From NCBI GenBank assembly GCA_003586115.2, contig QVOM02000126.1, positions 58,594,456 through 58,658,455 on the forward strand: a stretch of 64,000 nt of DNA, read 5' to 3'. Position numbers and translations under genes: made by a program. How positions within the stretch are numbered: position 1 is the first letter of the stretch; each line of letters begins with the position of its first letter. Positions 1 to 11,919 of the stretch are shown here, piece after piece. Under the pieces are notes generated by a model. It made no database searches. It was given only the letters and a program-made list of their open reading frames with translations, and was not told the origin of the DNA. Source of the DNA: Salvator merianae (Eukaryota > Chordata > Lepidosauria > Squamata > Teiidae).

Positions 1-704
1 GCTGAGCAGCAGCACATGTGAAAAGGACCTGGGTGTCCTAGTAGATCATAGATTGAACATGAGTCAACAGTGCGAAGCAGCTGCAAAAAAGGCAAACACA
101 ATCCTGGGGTGTATTAAGAGAAGCATAGAGTCCAGATCGCGTGAAGTTATTATCCCTCTCTACTCTGCCTTGGTCAGACCTCATCTGGAGTACTGTGTCC
201 AGTTCTGGGCACCCCAGTTTAAAAAAGACACTTACAAACTGGAGCAGGTTCAAAGGAGAGCTACCAAGATGGTGAATGGTCTACAAACCATGTCCTATGA
301 GGAACGGTTAAAGGAACTAGGAATGTTTAGCCTACAAAAAAGAAGACTGAGAGGGGACATGATAGCTGTCTAGAAATACCTGAAGGGCTGTCACAGTGCA
401 GAAGGATCAGACCTGTTCTCACTTGCACAAGGAAGGACTAGAAGCAACGGGATGAAACTGCAGGGGAAAAGATTCAGATTAGATGTTAGAAAAATTTTTA
501 TGACAGTAAGGACGATCAACCAGTGGAATAGGTTGCCACAGGAGGTGGTGAGTTCCCCTTTGATGGAGGTCTTCAAGCGGAGACTGGATGGCCATTTATC
601 GGGGATGGTTTAGGTAATCCTGCATTGAGCAGGGGGTTGGACTTGATGATCCAGGAGGTCCCTTCCAACTCTATGTTTCTATGTTTCTATGTTATGTTTC
701 TATG
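1..704 (+). mobile_element. CR1 LINE, 3' part of ORF2 plus 3' end (enters from outside the window)
   Basis: The sequence encodes the C-terminal part of a CR1 ORF2, with residues such as [11 protein letters not shown] and [18 protein letters not shown] in the frame from 53. A stop at 371-373 breaks that frame, and the rest continues in other frames. It ends in tandem TTCTATG-like octamers (671-704), the usual CR1 3' end. It aligns base for base with 60764-61447, so the left edge of the window cuts an older, longer element. It is a dead copy. Confidence 0.93.
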
Positions 705-2255
705 AAATTCCAACATACTGCAGGCTCCAGGGATTCTCAGACAGATACATTCTTTTGCTGAAAATTCTACCAATTATTTTTCTAGTCAGCTTTCAACAAT
801 TGAGAGCTACTGCAGTGTAGTGATCGGAGTTTCAACAGAAGGGCTGAAATTAAAACCAGATTGTCCTTTGGCCGCCATTGTCTTCTAGGCTGTTGGACTC
901 CATCCTCCCAGTCTTGGCCCATGCTAGATGGTAAGAGGTTCAGAAGTCCAATGACTTCTGAAGGATCCTCAGTTAACCCATCGCTAAGTGGTGGTACAGG
1001 GATCCCAGGTCTTTTGCACTGAGCAATAGATTTCTTACTCCTCTCTAACATCCCCCTTTCCTTACACCGACAGTTGATTATGAGGCAAAGAATCAGGCTG
1101 CATCTCAGCTAGGAGGAGGGATGCTGATTGGACATGGAGGCAACTCAGGCCTGGCCTGGCTGTTGTGGCAGACCATTCCACAGCAGTTGGCCAGGACACC
1201 CTGAGGAGTGCTGGTGCCCACACAGAAAGGTCAGTTTACCAGCCTCCTCACAAGCTCCTCCACAGGGCAGGAACACTCCACTGAGCTTGCAGTGTTTCCA
1301 TGGCTGCCATGAGCCTCTCCTCAAGTCTGCAGCACGGGTCCCCAGTGGCATCAATGTGACTAACGGTGGAAACATGCCGCAATTGGGGTACAGGAAGGAC
1401 ACTTTCACAATGCTTTGGAGATGTGGCTTCAGTCTTAATCAATCAATCTGGGGGCTCAGATTTACATCTATATAGCAAATTACCATTTTATGACGATTTC
1501 TGTCACCTATATCTTTGATGTATTTGACTATGGGAGCCTATTCTGACTTCCTTAGAAGCAGAAGCAGCAATGCTAGTAGAAAGGTATACATAAGGGGGGC
1601 ATGTTACTGTTAAATTTCCTCAAAACACTGCAAGCATATAAAAAACACCGCAAGCCTGTAAAAAGCAAGACTCCATTGCCAAGTTTACAACACCACCTTA
1701 CTATGTTCCCATGCTCATGTCTCCTGTCACTGGACTGAAAATAAAGGCTGGAGGATGATCAGGCTTCAACACAGGGAGGACTGAGAACATTCAGCTGAAA
1801 AGTATGAAGAATCCCTCTTAATTCCTCCCTCAGCGTGTAAAGGTGCAAGGTAAAATACAGATACTGGCCACAACGCTAGGACTGCACAGGTCTTTGAGAA
1901 GATTATGTGTTGCAAACTACTCTGAAATCTTTTCTGCTTGCACCGTCTCTCTCATATTCCCCTCTGCAACACAAGTCCAATTAAGGAATAAAAGCAGCAC
2001 TTGAACAGTATCCTGCCTTTGCTGAAATAATGTCAGTCTCCTTTCCAACATTTTCCAGAACTCAGAAGAAATTCAAACTACTTCATTCAATTATCTGTAA
2101 GTCCTGAAGTGTCCAGCACTTCAAGTCTCTATCACTGTTACGGTTTCTAAGGAAATCTAAGCCTCATCTTCCAAAACAAAAGATAGCCGCTACTTTTATC
2201 TTATGGAGGCCCTCTTTCATGAAATCCAGTATGAATACCCATCAGTAATGTATTT
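705..2255. other. Downstream flank, no gene recognised
   Basis: No host exon is recognised. The open frames at 1128-1475 lie in GC-richer sequence that looks like an old repeat, and they have no family motif. The rest is plain AT-rich DNA. Confidence 0.5.
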
Positions 2256-2716
2256 GGTTGCCTCCAGACAGTGACAGGGAAATGGACGATCTTTGTCAGA
2301 TTTTGCAACTGTCTCTTGCCATCCCTGCCAAACGGCAGGGCAAAATCACAGGGCAAGCGCAGGCACTGATCTGTTTGGACGCTTCCTCCTGTGATGATGC
2401 GCTGAGTACATCTGGGTATTTTGATGGCGCAAGATATCCAGGAGGACGCCATTGCTGCCCCCCACACAGTGGTCATTTCCGGTTCAGTTTCAGCTCCGCA
2501 CATGGGCAATGGCCATTTCCAGGCCGAAGATTGTGGGAGAAAGCATCCAGACAGGTAAGCTCATATCCATATTCGGGGAAAAACGTGATGGGAGATGATG
2601 TACAGTGATAACGTGGTATTCCATCCCTTCTTTCCAGAGTCATGATGGGATTAGTGTGGCAATCCTAACATACACCCACAATTATCCCACATTTTAGGCC
2701 CTGTTTGGACGGGGCC
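2256..2716 (-). mobile_element. Harbinger-like MITE, family B (minus orientation)
   Basis: The left end GGTTGCCTCCAGACAGTGA and the inverse of the right end, GGCCCCGTCCAAACAGGGCC, match the two ends of the copies at 47022-47599 and 24319-25330. The interior also matches them in reverse (a TCTGGGTATTTTGATGG-type segment and an AATGGCCATT segment). The flanking triplets are TTT and TTG, one mismatch from a 3-bp target duplication. The overlapping open frames of about 100 codons are not conserved as protein. Confidence 0.75.
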
Positions 2717-4540
2717 TTGCTGACTTTGGTTATTATATTTTAGATGTCACACTGATATATCTTGAGTGCCTACAGAAAATGAAAGCTAGCTCCCTTGCAA
2801 ACTGGGCATCAATGTGAAGACATGGAGCAGACTCTCCAACAGTGCTTAAAGGCTTTCTGAAACCTACTAGAGTGATTAATAAAGCATCTGTGCCAATGAA
2901 TCTTGCCAAAATACAAGAGGGATAGATCATTGACCTAGCTCTACAAAATCAAGAGCTCTAGGGCTACAACATTGTGCTATTCTGTCTTGCAGCAAGTGGC
3001 ATGCTTGGAAAAATGAGATATTTTACCATAAATATTGAGGCTAGCGCTAATGATCAGCTAATCTGTCTGCATCTAAATCACATGAAACCACTTCAATTGG
3101 ACTGCGCTGGTACCAGGGCAGCATATGGATGACAAACTGTGAAAGTCACTGAACTGGAGTTTCTTTGGAAAAAAACAAATGAAAACCTAGCCTTGAGGGT
3201 ATGTCATCTGGTGTCCTCCAGATATTTATGCAGTCAAACTCACATAATTCCTGACTATTGTTCATGCTAGCTAGGGCCAGGAGGAGCTTTACTTCCATAA
3301 TATCTAGAAACCACCCTTGGTTTGACGAAATTTGACCTTTGTGTGCCATAGGCAACCTGGAAAATCACTAGGCTACTCAGAATAAGATCTATGGCTACAC
3401 TGGTCTGTAAAGGCCAGACAATGAGATTGCACAAGCAGAGATTTCATTAAACAAATCACCTTGAATCAAACAAGAATTCCAGCCTTGTTACTTACGTCTC
3501 TGATTGTGCTAATGAGGAAGTTTAATAAACTTTTTTTTCACCTGTCCTCCTCCTGAACAGCTGTTTTCCTATCCCTCCTTAATCCTTATAGCCTCTCTGC
3601 AAAGTAGGCTACACAGAGATCCTGATCAACCTAAGTTACAGTCCAGGGAGCTTCAGAAATTATCCCAGAAATGCAGCTGCTGAGTGAAAATTGGTAACCG
3701 ATCTCCCCCATGCACATCCAATACCTAAGGCATAATGCCAACACCAAGGGAGGAAATGAAACCCTACTTTGCAGACCTTTTGCTACTTAGAAAGGAGGTG
3801 ATGAAGCGTCCAAATAAAATACCCTTGGGTCTAAATCTCAAATCCACACCATGGATTCTTACCATGAAAGAAAACACTTTTGCTCTCCATTTAACAGTAT
3901 ACCTCTCCAAGTTAGAAAAAAAAAAGATGCCTTACACTGAATCATCCACTGCTCCACTTTGTTCCCTACTATAGTAAATCAAAGTGAAATCTGGTGCAAT
4001 CCAAGGTGAAGCACCAAGTGTCATCTCACCGCTCTCTCCCCATCCCTACACAAGCCATGGCTATATAACCTTTTACATGGCTTATGCAGGTGGCTTATTA
4101 ATAGTTGCACTACTGGCACAGCTGTTGCTGGCAGGGGGGAAGGCTCCTTTTCTGCACAGCAGGAGCTGTGGACATGGCTGCTGGTGCACTGGGAAAAGCA
4201 AAGTTTACAAGGAATCGTGGCACAGTGATGTTTGCCACAGCAGGGTGGTGGATGCTGTATTTCTTTGGTGGATAGTCAGCATTGATGTGGCAGTCCTGTT
4301 ACTACAGATGATATGTGTGGAAGGCTACATAACCAGATCTGCAATAATATGTCTTCCCACACAAATTTGGAGTCCTCGTTTTGAAGAAAAAGCAAATATG
4401 CATATGCTTATATGCATAATGTACAACCTCCACCCTTTAGGCTTTGTGAGTTCTTTTGGTAGTTTCTCAGAATCATTGGTAGAAAACAATTATTAACAGT
4501 GTAAAAGTAATACAGAGCCAAAAAAAAAAAAAGACATAAT
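2717..4540. other. Unassigned noncoding DNA
   Basis: Nothing is recognised here. The longest open frame (3984-4496) has no family motif, atypical composition and no splice context, so it is treated as chance. Confidence 0.45.
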
Positions 4541-4720
4541 GGCCCTTTCTGCACTTGGCTTTATTCTGGACTATATTCCAGAATAGGGACTTGCTATCCC
4601 CACGTTAGTGCAGATTATAGCAGACCCCAGGTGGGGCCTGCCATAGTTCATAGTAGCATGTAGATGGCAGATCCCTATTCCAAGATATAATCTGGAATAA
4701 GGTCAAGTGCAGAAAGAGCC
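4541..4720. mobile_element. Palindromic MITE, family E, with AAT target duplication
   Basis: The two ends are near-perfect inverted copies. The left begins GGCCCTTTCTGCACTTGGC, and the right, read on the other strand, begins GGCTCTTTCTGCACTTGAC. The arms extend through TTATTCTGGA and GGAATAGGGA. AAT flanks both sides (4538-4540 and 4721-4723). A 98-bp relative lies at 37946-38043. The 3-bp duplication suggests a PIF/Harbinger-type transposase; the element encodes none. Confidence 0.85.
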
Positions 4721-4970
4721 AATGAAGGCTTTGATCTCTTCTCTTGGCAAAAACAATGAGAGAAATGTCTTCTTTACACTTAATTGATTATGCTCCACTT
4801 TACAGGCTACCAGTTTGGCGCACAAAACGGATGCCCAAGGAAGAACTCCGTCTCAGTTGCAGGATTTGACTTCCTTCAATGGAGGAAGGAGGTTCCACCA
4901 TTGCCGTGTGAAGTCTAAAACTGGTGGGCACCAGCAAATCACCTTTGGCATAGATTCTGAAGCTCCTTAT

Positions 4971-5305
4971 AGATATGATAGCTGTTTTCAAGTATCTGAA
5001 GGGCTGTCACAGTGCAGAAGGATTGGCCCTATTCTCAGTTGTACAAGAAGGAAGGACTAGAAACAATGGGATGAAAATCCAAGGGAGTAGATACAGGCTA
5101 GATATTAGGAAAAACTTTCTGACCGTAAGGGCAATCAGTCACTGGAACAGGTTACCACAGGAGGTGGTGAGCTCTCCTTCGCTGGAGATCTTCAAGGAAA
5201 GGCTGGACAGTTATCTGTCTGGGATGCTTTAGTGAATCCTGCATTGAGCAGGGGGTTGGACTCGATGACCCTGGAGGTCCCTTCCAACTCTATGATTCTA
5301 TGATT
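4971..5305 (+). mobile_element. 5'-truncated CR1 LINE, 3' end
   Basis: It starts abruptly inside the ORF2 C-terminus (IAVFKYLKGCHSAEGLALFS in the frame from 4975). It runs through residues like RLDIRKNFLTVRAISHWNRL to the stop, then the conserved CR1 3' UTR (GAGCAGGGGGTTGGACTCGA) and two TATGATTC octamers. 5' truncation is normal for this class of LINE. Confidence 0.92.
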
Positions 5306-6249
5306 CCTGAAAGCTCCTGCTGCGTGCACAAAATATGTGACTTCATGAGGTAACGTAAGCCTTCTGCAGACGACTGCAGGAATTCTCATGGGCTTGAGCA
5401 GCTGGCTTGCCAGGGTCAGGCTACCAGAATTTCCATTTACAATGTCATGAAAAAAGAGGATCATCTGCACACTTCCATTTATAGTAAACCTCGGCAGATT
5501 CCTTCAGTGACATCAGGAGAGAACAGAGTTAATGCTTCATTGCCTTGTCATGCATCCCATCAACAAAACAAAGGATGTAAACTGAAAGGCTGAGTGCAGA
5601 TCCAAGCAAAACCCTTGACATCTAATCTGCTGGTGCAGACAGCATGACTTAGTCCGCAGCACTTGCAAGCCAGAAAGCACTGCTGCTTTTACAAAACCAG
5701 AAAATAAACTGGACAGCAAAATTAAGATGTATTTTCATGTGCAAAGCTGGATTTTCTCAAGAAGGCCCACAACAGGTAGGCAGGTATACCTATTATGCTA
5801 CCAAGACACCATGCATTTATGCAGCTGGGCCACTGAGGTGACCTTCAACCATTCTGTTGTATGGGCACTTAGACAAGTGATACGGATTTATGAGAACTGA
5901 TAGGTAAATGTTACATCAGGTTCCTGAAACTTTACTGTATGGCTTTTACGTTCCTTCTAGCTCTGTTTTTGCATATTTAAAATTGAATCAAGCCAATAAG
6001 CTAAGTCAAATACTCGATCAGTATGAAAACATCTGGCATGGTAATTTCCTGCAGCAGGGTATTCAAACTCCATATGCAACTAAAACATATACAAGACTTG
6101 GCAATTATTAGAAAATTTGTGGATAACCTTCCTGTGTGTGCACAGTGGTCAACAGTTTTTCTCCTGGGAGTAATTTGCCATGGGCTGAATCACAGTGGCA
6201 GAGAAGAGGTAACACAGTGTTGTGATGGAACCCTAAGTAAGCAGGATCA
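5306..6249. other. Downstream flank of KCNS3, no gene recognised
   Basis: AT-rich sequence with short unrelated open frames only. No repeat family is recognised. Confidence 0.45.
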
Positions 6250-6255
6250 TTTATT
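6250..6255 (-). terminator. Candidate poly(A) signal of KCNS3
   Basis: TTTATT on the plus strand reads AATAAA on the minus strand, about 745 bp downstream of the KCNS3 stop codon. It is the first canonical hexamer seen after the stop. If used, the 3' UTR is 6230-7000 or close to it. This is inference; no transcript is available. Confidence 0.45.
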
Positions 6256-7000
6256 CCTTCCTCACCCCTGACCAACTCAGCAGATAGTTAAAGAACGGGC
6301 AGTTTGCTTTTGCCAGGACCTCAGATTTAAAGAGTTGCTTTCCTGCTTTTCCCTCCTCCTCCTTCCATTTCAGCTGTTTCCCCTATTCTGGGTTTTCTCC
6401 CACTTAGTTCTACTTTCTCTTTGCCTGCCTGCATTAAAACCACATCACATAGGAAACATGAGTCAATTTCATTCCCACTTTCACAGTGTTTTGTTAAAAA
6501 AATGTCTGACTTCTGTAACACTAAAAAAAGCTTTTTGCATGCCCTTGACTCTATAGAATATGGACATAAAATGCTAACAGCCCACTAGGCTTGGCTGGAT
6601 CCTTAGCAAACACAGGGCTCCATATGCATTCATTATTAGGAAAAATTGCACCCAAGAACTTCAGTGCACTGTAGCATGTATCTCATGTGCTAGTAATTTC
6701 TGGTTTCTCAAGTAACAATCAGTTTAACCATATGTTCTTAAAAAAAAATGGTTATCAGCCCTGACTGCAGGAACAAACCCTCAATACCATTTTCTTTAAG
6801 TCATGTTTTTTAAGAAAACTCAACACTAAGCCACCACAGGCTATTCATTCTTAAACCTCCTCTGAACAGTAAAGAATGTGCAACATCATCAGAGCCATGA
6901 ATGCCCTAATATGGCAGAGAATTAAATACCCTGAGAATTAAGTGCTCTTTATAAAAGCTGTGCTAATATTAAAAGGAAACAGTAAAGGAAGAGATTCGAC
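6256..7000 (-). other. KCNS3: Probable KCNS3 3' UTR
   Basis: This stretch lies between the stop codon and the first AATAAA on the coding strand. It is AT-rich, with T and A runs and no recognised transposon, unlike most of the window. That fits a retained untranslated exon. The boundaries are inferred. Confidence 0.5.
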
Positions 7001-8485
7001 TCATTTTCTTGTACCATTCTGCAAAGATGTTGCGCTATAAACGTCGTCAAGATCTTGGATACTGGAGGCATCTGTTGAATCTTGATCGTTGGCTACAATT
7101 CCTACTGAAGAAAGGCTAGAAATAAAGGAGTGCATCCTTTTTGCATAAATATCTCTAATATTAAAATAAGGGAGTTCATTGGTCTTCTCCTTGGGGTTGT
7201 TGTTGCAATTATCCACGTCAATATCCTTCTGCTTCTGATAGTATTTTGAAAACTTATTGAAGATGATGGTGATGGGTAGAGCTACCACTAATATTCCACA
7301 GATAATGCAGCTTGTGCCAACTATCTTTCCTGCAAGGGTAACTGGGAAGGTGTCTCCGTAGCCAACTGTGGTCATACTAATTGTGGCCCACCACCAACAG
7401 ATTGGGATACTATGCAGCTCTGAAGTATCATCATCTTTTTCTACTGAGTAGGCCAGAACAGAAAATATAGAAATCCCAACAGCCAAGAACAAAAGCAGAA
7501 GTCCAACTTCATGATAACTGTGCCTTAAAGTGGCACCCAAAGATCGCAGTCCAACGGAATGCCTAGCGAGCTTCAATATACGGAATATTCTCATTAAACG
7601 CAGAATCTGAACCACTTTCCCCATATTTTCTATATCTTCACTTTCTTCGTCCTTTGTGTCCACGGCCAAAGTAGCATAAAATGGAATGATGGAGACAAAG
7701 TCAATAATGTTCAGTGGATTCTTCCAGAACTTCTTTTGACTTGGAGCAGCAACCAAACGGATCAAAAGCTCTGAAGTAAACCAGACAATGCATATGATCT
7801 CCACCACTTCCAGAATAGGGTTTTCAATCTCTCTTTCATTTTCATCGAACTTCTGGAATTCTGGCATGCTGTGGATACACATGGTCACAATAGATGCTAG
7901 GACCACACTTAGAGAAGAAACAGCAATCAGTTTGGCTGATAAACAGTAGGCTGGATTCTCCATCCTTATCCATATTTTCTTGCGCAAGTCTCCAAACCAG
8001 AGTTTATCAAACTTCTCCAACTCCTTCTCAAATATGGAGGACTCTTCATCAGAAGAGTCTAGACTTCCATCATTGCTTTTCTGATCCCAGTCCTTTTCAG
8101 GACCTTCTTCTTTCTTCTCCTGGTACCTGTTGCTGCAGCAAGAATCAAGGAAGAGTTCGTTAATCCCCCAGTACTCTATCTCCTGGCAGAAGGAGAAGAC
8201 ACAAAGTTCTTCCATAACATGGAGCTTCCCTGTGTAATAAAAATTCAGCACATATCTGAACAAGGACGGGTTCCTGTCAAAGTAATATTCCTTGTCTGCA
8301 ACGCTATAGTCATCACATAGTTCCAGAATTGCCTCTTCTGAATGGCATTTCAGCAGCTTCCCAAGTCTTGTATGGGGAAATCGGAGCAATGTACTTTGGC
8401 CGATGGACTGTTTAAAGCCACCAACATTCAAATTCACAAGCTCCTCATCCTGTCCCGGTCTGCGGAAAAACTCACCATACACCAT
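7001..8485 (-). CDS. KCNS3: KCNS3 (Kv9.3), silent modifier subunit of Kv2 potassium channels
   Basis: An intact 494-residue frame, close to the 491 residues of human KCNS3 and nearly collinear with it. Residues 14-115 form the T1/BTB tetramerisation domain (EELVNLNVGGFKQ; FDRNPSLFRYVLNFYYTGKL). Six membrane segments follow: S1 about 184-204, S2 about 225-245, S3 about 257-276, S4 about 291-309 with R296, R299, R302, K305 and R308, S5 about 325-347, and S6 about 384-409. The pore filter TTVGYGD is at 372-378. In S6 the usual PxP bend is PIT (404-406), typical of silent subunits, which do not conduct alone but join Kv2.1-type subunits and change their gating. The ATG at 8485-8483 is chosen over the in-frame ATG at 8551 because it begins the conserved MVYGEFF, has A at -3 and G at +4, and the earlier ATG lies upstream of a splice acceptor. 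The whole CDS is in one exon, as in mammals. Confidence 0.98.
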   Translation of the reverse strand: MVYGEFFRRPGQDEELVNLNVGGFKQSIGQSTLLRFPHTRLGKLLKCHSEEAILELCDDYSVADKEYYFDRNPSLFRYVLNFYYTGKLHVMEELCVFSFCQEIEYWGINELFLDSCCSNRYQEKKEEGPEKDWDQKSNDGSLDSSDEESSIFEKELEKFDKLWFGDLRKKIWIRMENPAYCLSAKLIAVSSLSVVLASIVTMCIHSMPEFQKFDENEREIENPILEVVEIICIVWFTSELLIRLVAAPSQKKFWKNPLNIIDFVSIIPFYATLAVDTKDEESEDIENMGKVVQILRLMRIFRILKLARHSVGLRSLGATLRHSYHEVGLLLLFLAVGISIFSVLAYSVEKDDDTSELHSIPICWWWATISMTTVGYGDTFPVTLAGKIVGTSCIICGILVVALPITIIFNKFSKYYQKQKDIDVDNCNNNPKEKTNELPYFNIRDIYAKRMHSFISSLSSVGIVANDQDSTDASSIQDLDDVYSATSLQNGTRK

Positions 8486-8540
8486 TTTGAACAATGGATG
8501 CACTCCGGTTGCTTGCAAGGCACATAATATTATATGATAC
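8486..8540 (-). other. KCNS3: KCNS3 5' UTR part of the coding exon
   Basis: These 55 bases lie between the inferred splice acceptor and the start codon. They read open in frame with the CDS, but they are not similar to a channel N-terminus, and the known protein starts at MVYGEFF. They are therefore called untranslated. Confidence 0.7.
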
Positions 8541-8562
8541 CTAAAAAGCAATGCAAAATACA
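8541..8562 (-). promoter_or_regulatory. KCNS3: Splice acceptor of the KCNS3 coding exon
   Basis: On the minus strand a pyrimidine-rich run, TTTTGCATTGCTTTTTAG, precedes G at 8540. This is a good match to a 3' splice site and sits 55 bases before the start codon. It implies at least one non-coding exon at higher coordinates. Confidence 0.7.
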
Positions 8563-9024
8563 GTTAAGTAATTCAATCCAGGCTTGTTCTCTATGCAATT
8601 ACTTTTCTTCTCTACTCACTGTTAGAGGCCATATTAAATAAATAATTTAAAAAAGAGTACAATGTCACATACAGCGCTAAATATGTTTAGTGAAAGAAAA
8701 TTAAATTACTTAGATGTTTTATTAAATCAGAGTTAGCAAGTCTGAATAAAGTCTGGTTTGTACTTGCTTATATTCCCCACCCCACCCTACCCTGAGTGCA
8801 GAAAAGATGGCTGATGCATTAAGCGTATCTTGTAGCCATGCAGTTTTTAAATTAATTTTCAGCTCCTTCTGAGCATTTAAGCATATCTCAAGTAGGTTAA
8901 CTATAAAGAATCACACCAAGAAAGGAAAGTTTGCTTAAAGGTGCATTGGTGTTAGTATCCCTATCTACACATTAATGTTTTTTTGCTTGCTTGTACAATT
9001 TCCAGGATACCAAGAATCTTATCT
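8563..9024. other. Intronic DNA, nothing recognised
   Basis: AT-rich sequence directly upstream of the coding exon, with no repeat family recognised. Confidence 0.5.
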
Positions 9025-9169
9025 TGCTGCATCCAGACATTGCTTATTTATTCCGTTATTTTTGGATATTCCAGAATAAAGCATGGATATTCCAGAATAC
9101 AGCACTCCTGGGAGTACTTTATTCCAGGATATCCAAAAGTAGCAGAAATAAGCCATCTTTGGATGCAGA
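9025..9169. mobile_element. Palindromic MITE, family A, old copy
   Basis: The ends are CTGCATCCAGACATTGCTTA and, inverted, CTGCATCCAAAGATGGCTTA. Inside are repeated GGATATTCCAGAATA and TTATTCCAGGATATCC segments that pair with each other. It belongs to the same family as 49211-49348 and 51947-52040. The flanking triplets no longer match, so this is an older copy. Confidence 0.75.
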
Positions 9170-9209
9170 TACCTGGTGGATGCAGTTGTAGCCCATGTAT
9201 CAGAACTGC

Positions 9210-9410
9210 AGCTGTGTTCACACAGGTAAAAAAAGAACAGGCTTGACAGTATCTTTGAGGTGTTCTCATCCCATCTCCAATAATGGCCTTTCTGGCCTTC
9301 AATGCACATTAGAGGTGGGATGGGCACACAGGTGGGTGGCAGATACCACCTCGGAACCATCTCTGAGCTGCCTTTGAGGTACTTTGTTCTAACAGTGTGT
9401 GGATGCAGCT
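9210..9410. mobile_element. MITE, family D
   Basis: The left end GCTGTGTTCACACAGGTAAA and the inverted right end GCTGCATCCACACACTGTTA match the ends of the clean copy at 58816-58960. The interior (CCTCAAAGGCAGCTCAGAGA on the minus strand) is shared with 42225-42435. Confidence 0.7.
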
Positions 9411-9823
9411 TATGAGCACATTGGGAAAGAGTGGTGCCAGGCTCTAGTTGTAAGGATCTCTTTAGTCTTCCTGGCCTGGGTTGGGATCCCCTGAAGATGA
9501 AAACACAACCTGTAGAGATAAAAGGGATGCCCCTCCCCCACCATCCTCACAGTCCTGCTTGATGAACTATCACTGGATGAATACTGCACAATGCTCATAA
9601 TATAGAAACATCATTTAATGGCCTATGCATAAGGTCTTCTCACCATGACCCCCTGCTTTTTTCCAGAAGGAACTTTTATTCAAAGCACAACAGCCCAGTT
9701 TCTCTTTGTAAATGTTATCTATGATGAAAAAGAGGTGCATTGTCCTCACACTGGCAAAAGTCTTTAACTGAGATTATGTCTCTTAACAATTATTACTTGT
9801 AATAATAATTGTTTCCTTTCATA

Positions 9824-10060
9824 GGGAGCCACTGTAGCATAGTGGCCAGAGCCCCAGGCCAGAACTAAGGAGTTCCTGGGTTCAAATCCCCAATATGTCT
9901 TCAAAACTTACTGGCTGACATTAGGCCTCTCATAACCTCTCAGCCTAACCAAACTCACAGGGTTGTTGCGGGGATGAAATGGAAGGGAAGAGAATGGTGT
10001 GCACCACCTTGAGCTCTTCAGAGAAAAGGAGGACTATAAATGCCGTAAACAAATAAATAA
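9824..10060 (+). mobile_element. Sauria-type tRNA-derived SINE with Bov-B-like tail
   Basis: The 5' part has tRNA-like promoter boxes: A box TAGCATAGTGG near 9836 and B box GGTTCAAATCC near 9889. The 3' part reads CACAGGGTTGTTGCGGGGAT and then GGACTATAAATGC, followed by AAATAAATAA. That is the layout of Sauria SINEs, which end in a tail shared with Bov-B LINEs and are typical of squamates. Confidence 0.85.
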
Positions 10061-11635
10061 TGATTTCTTTTGAAGCAGTTCCCTGGTCCCTAATTTTGGA
10101 AAGAAGGCTTCTGAGGATTTTCTCTGGACTTGAAGCTAGAAGAATTGGGAAAGGACCAGGTATCAGCCTCCTTCCAGGTCAAAGACAAGGCAAGCCTCTG
10201 TACTGTGTGCCTGGTGAAAGTACCCCCAGTCAGCAACTTTGGAGGTCATGAACATTTGTTTCTGGTCTTGGAGTTGCTCTGGGACACAGTGGAGCAGATG
10301 GCCTCTGGTGCACTCCGCTGACTGATGCTCCAGTCTTGGCCTGGACCAACCTCCACATTGTGGGCCAAGGCATGCAATGCGGAAGCTGCCTCTGACACCT
10401 CAAAGGTGCTTTTTTTTTTTTACTGTTTGTGAACACAGCTGGAGAACCATTTGGCCATTTCTTCTTTAAAGAATATTCTGAGAGTGAGTGAAAAGTGATG
10501 GCATTTGCAGCAGAATTTTATGACTCCTATAAATCTTAAGTAATAAATATACTCATATAAAAATTCATGAAGTTCCAGTATTAACAATGGTGCCAGAGAA
10601 ATCAGTTAAATGTATGTGAGGATTTACTATTCCAAAGGACACAAGTTTAGCTTCCACTTATCTCCTTTATTAGTTATACTCCATTATCAGTCTATGATAT
10701 GAAAACATTTTTAAAGAACACATAAACACTGGCACTTTAATTTTGTGAAGAGTTCGCACTTTCCTCGCTTAGACCACCTTGAAGATAAAGTGGATACTTG
10801 AATCTCTAGTATTCTTCTACTTACCCCAAGTGATAAAAACCATCTTCTCAAGACATTTGTCAGTTCTGTAAACATTTCCTACAGTGGCAGATTCCATCTG
10901 CAAGCATCTTTGCCCCTGCATACAAAATGCAACTGAATCAATTTTTTCAGGCCAAGGCAGCTGTCAGAAATATTCAAGTTCAGCAAAATGAGTTGGTATC
11001 TGTAGGCAAACACAAGTAAAGGCCATTTTATAATTCATAAATCTTTTACAAAAGGTTAACTAGCAGCACAGAATGAGATAAAAGAAAGGAGGATGGCAGT
11101 GTATGAAGCTAAAAGTTTACAGAAAATTAAGTTTATGAGGAAAATGTGGACTGGATTCTCCTCAAATGTTTAGAATGACCATAGTTTGTTGTGACATTAA
11201 GACTGAAGCAACTATGGTTAGTGAAATCTATAAAACACAACATTTATAGCATCTAAGTGGATGCATCTTCTGGTGGATGCCACTTCAATGGTAACATGTA
11301 GAGGGGAGATAGCCATTGAGAAACTTGGATCTAAGGTTCATTCTATAATTTGCTAACATCTGTGGGTTGTTATTTTTTTTCGTAAAATTGTTGGGTTTTA
11401 TTTACTGCAGCAAACATTTTGGCATACCTGGCCTGATTCAGAAACTCAGAAAGTTCATCCATATGGTCATTTGTCTCATCCCTCCTTGTGCCAAGAAACT
11501 CAAATGCCATAATCACATGATGGTCCATGCATTTATTTATATTCTTCCACTAATCTACCATCTTTCTTTAGGCAATCCAAGGTGTCATAACCTGTGGTTG
11601 CTAAGTAGTCTCTTACTCCAGGCAATGACCACTAA
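10061..11635. other. Intronic DNA, nothing firm recognised
   Basis: Mostly plain sequence, with a poly-T run at 10407-10420. TAA followed by GGCTGTCTTCACATGG at 11633-11651 looks like the start of another GGCTG-ended MITE, but its right end could not be placed. Confidence 0.45.
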
Positions 11636-11919
11636 GGCTGTCTTCACATGGCAAAAGGCAGCATGGGATATAAACAATAACCTGGTATTGCCTCTTGCTA
11701 TGTCCCACCAGAGGCATGCAGTAAACCCTGGTTTATCTGCACATCTGGCTAGGTGCATACAATGGTGACTTGTTGGGGACTTCTAAGAGACAACCAAGCA
11801 CCTGACCCCTTTCTTTTCTTCCCCCTACACACACTTGGCTGACTCCCAGAAGTCCCCAGTGAGGTGATATTATATGCATCTTGCCAGATGTGCAGGTAAG
11901 TGAAACTATCATGGGAGAC

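Noticed and set aside
3984..4496. 170-codon plus frame with hydrophobic stretches
   Set aside because: No homology is recognised, there is no second copy or splice context, and the composition is irregular. Probably chance.
8486..8551. 22-codon in-frame extension of the KCNS3 N-terminus
   Set aside because: It lacks family similarity, and the upstream ATG lies beyond a strong splice acceptor.
9025..9169. Possible precursor microRNA because of its palindromic form
   Set aside because: It is one of at least three copies of a MITE family, so the fold follows from transposon structure.
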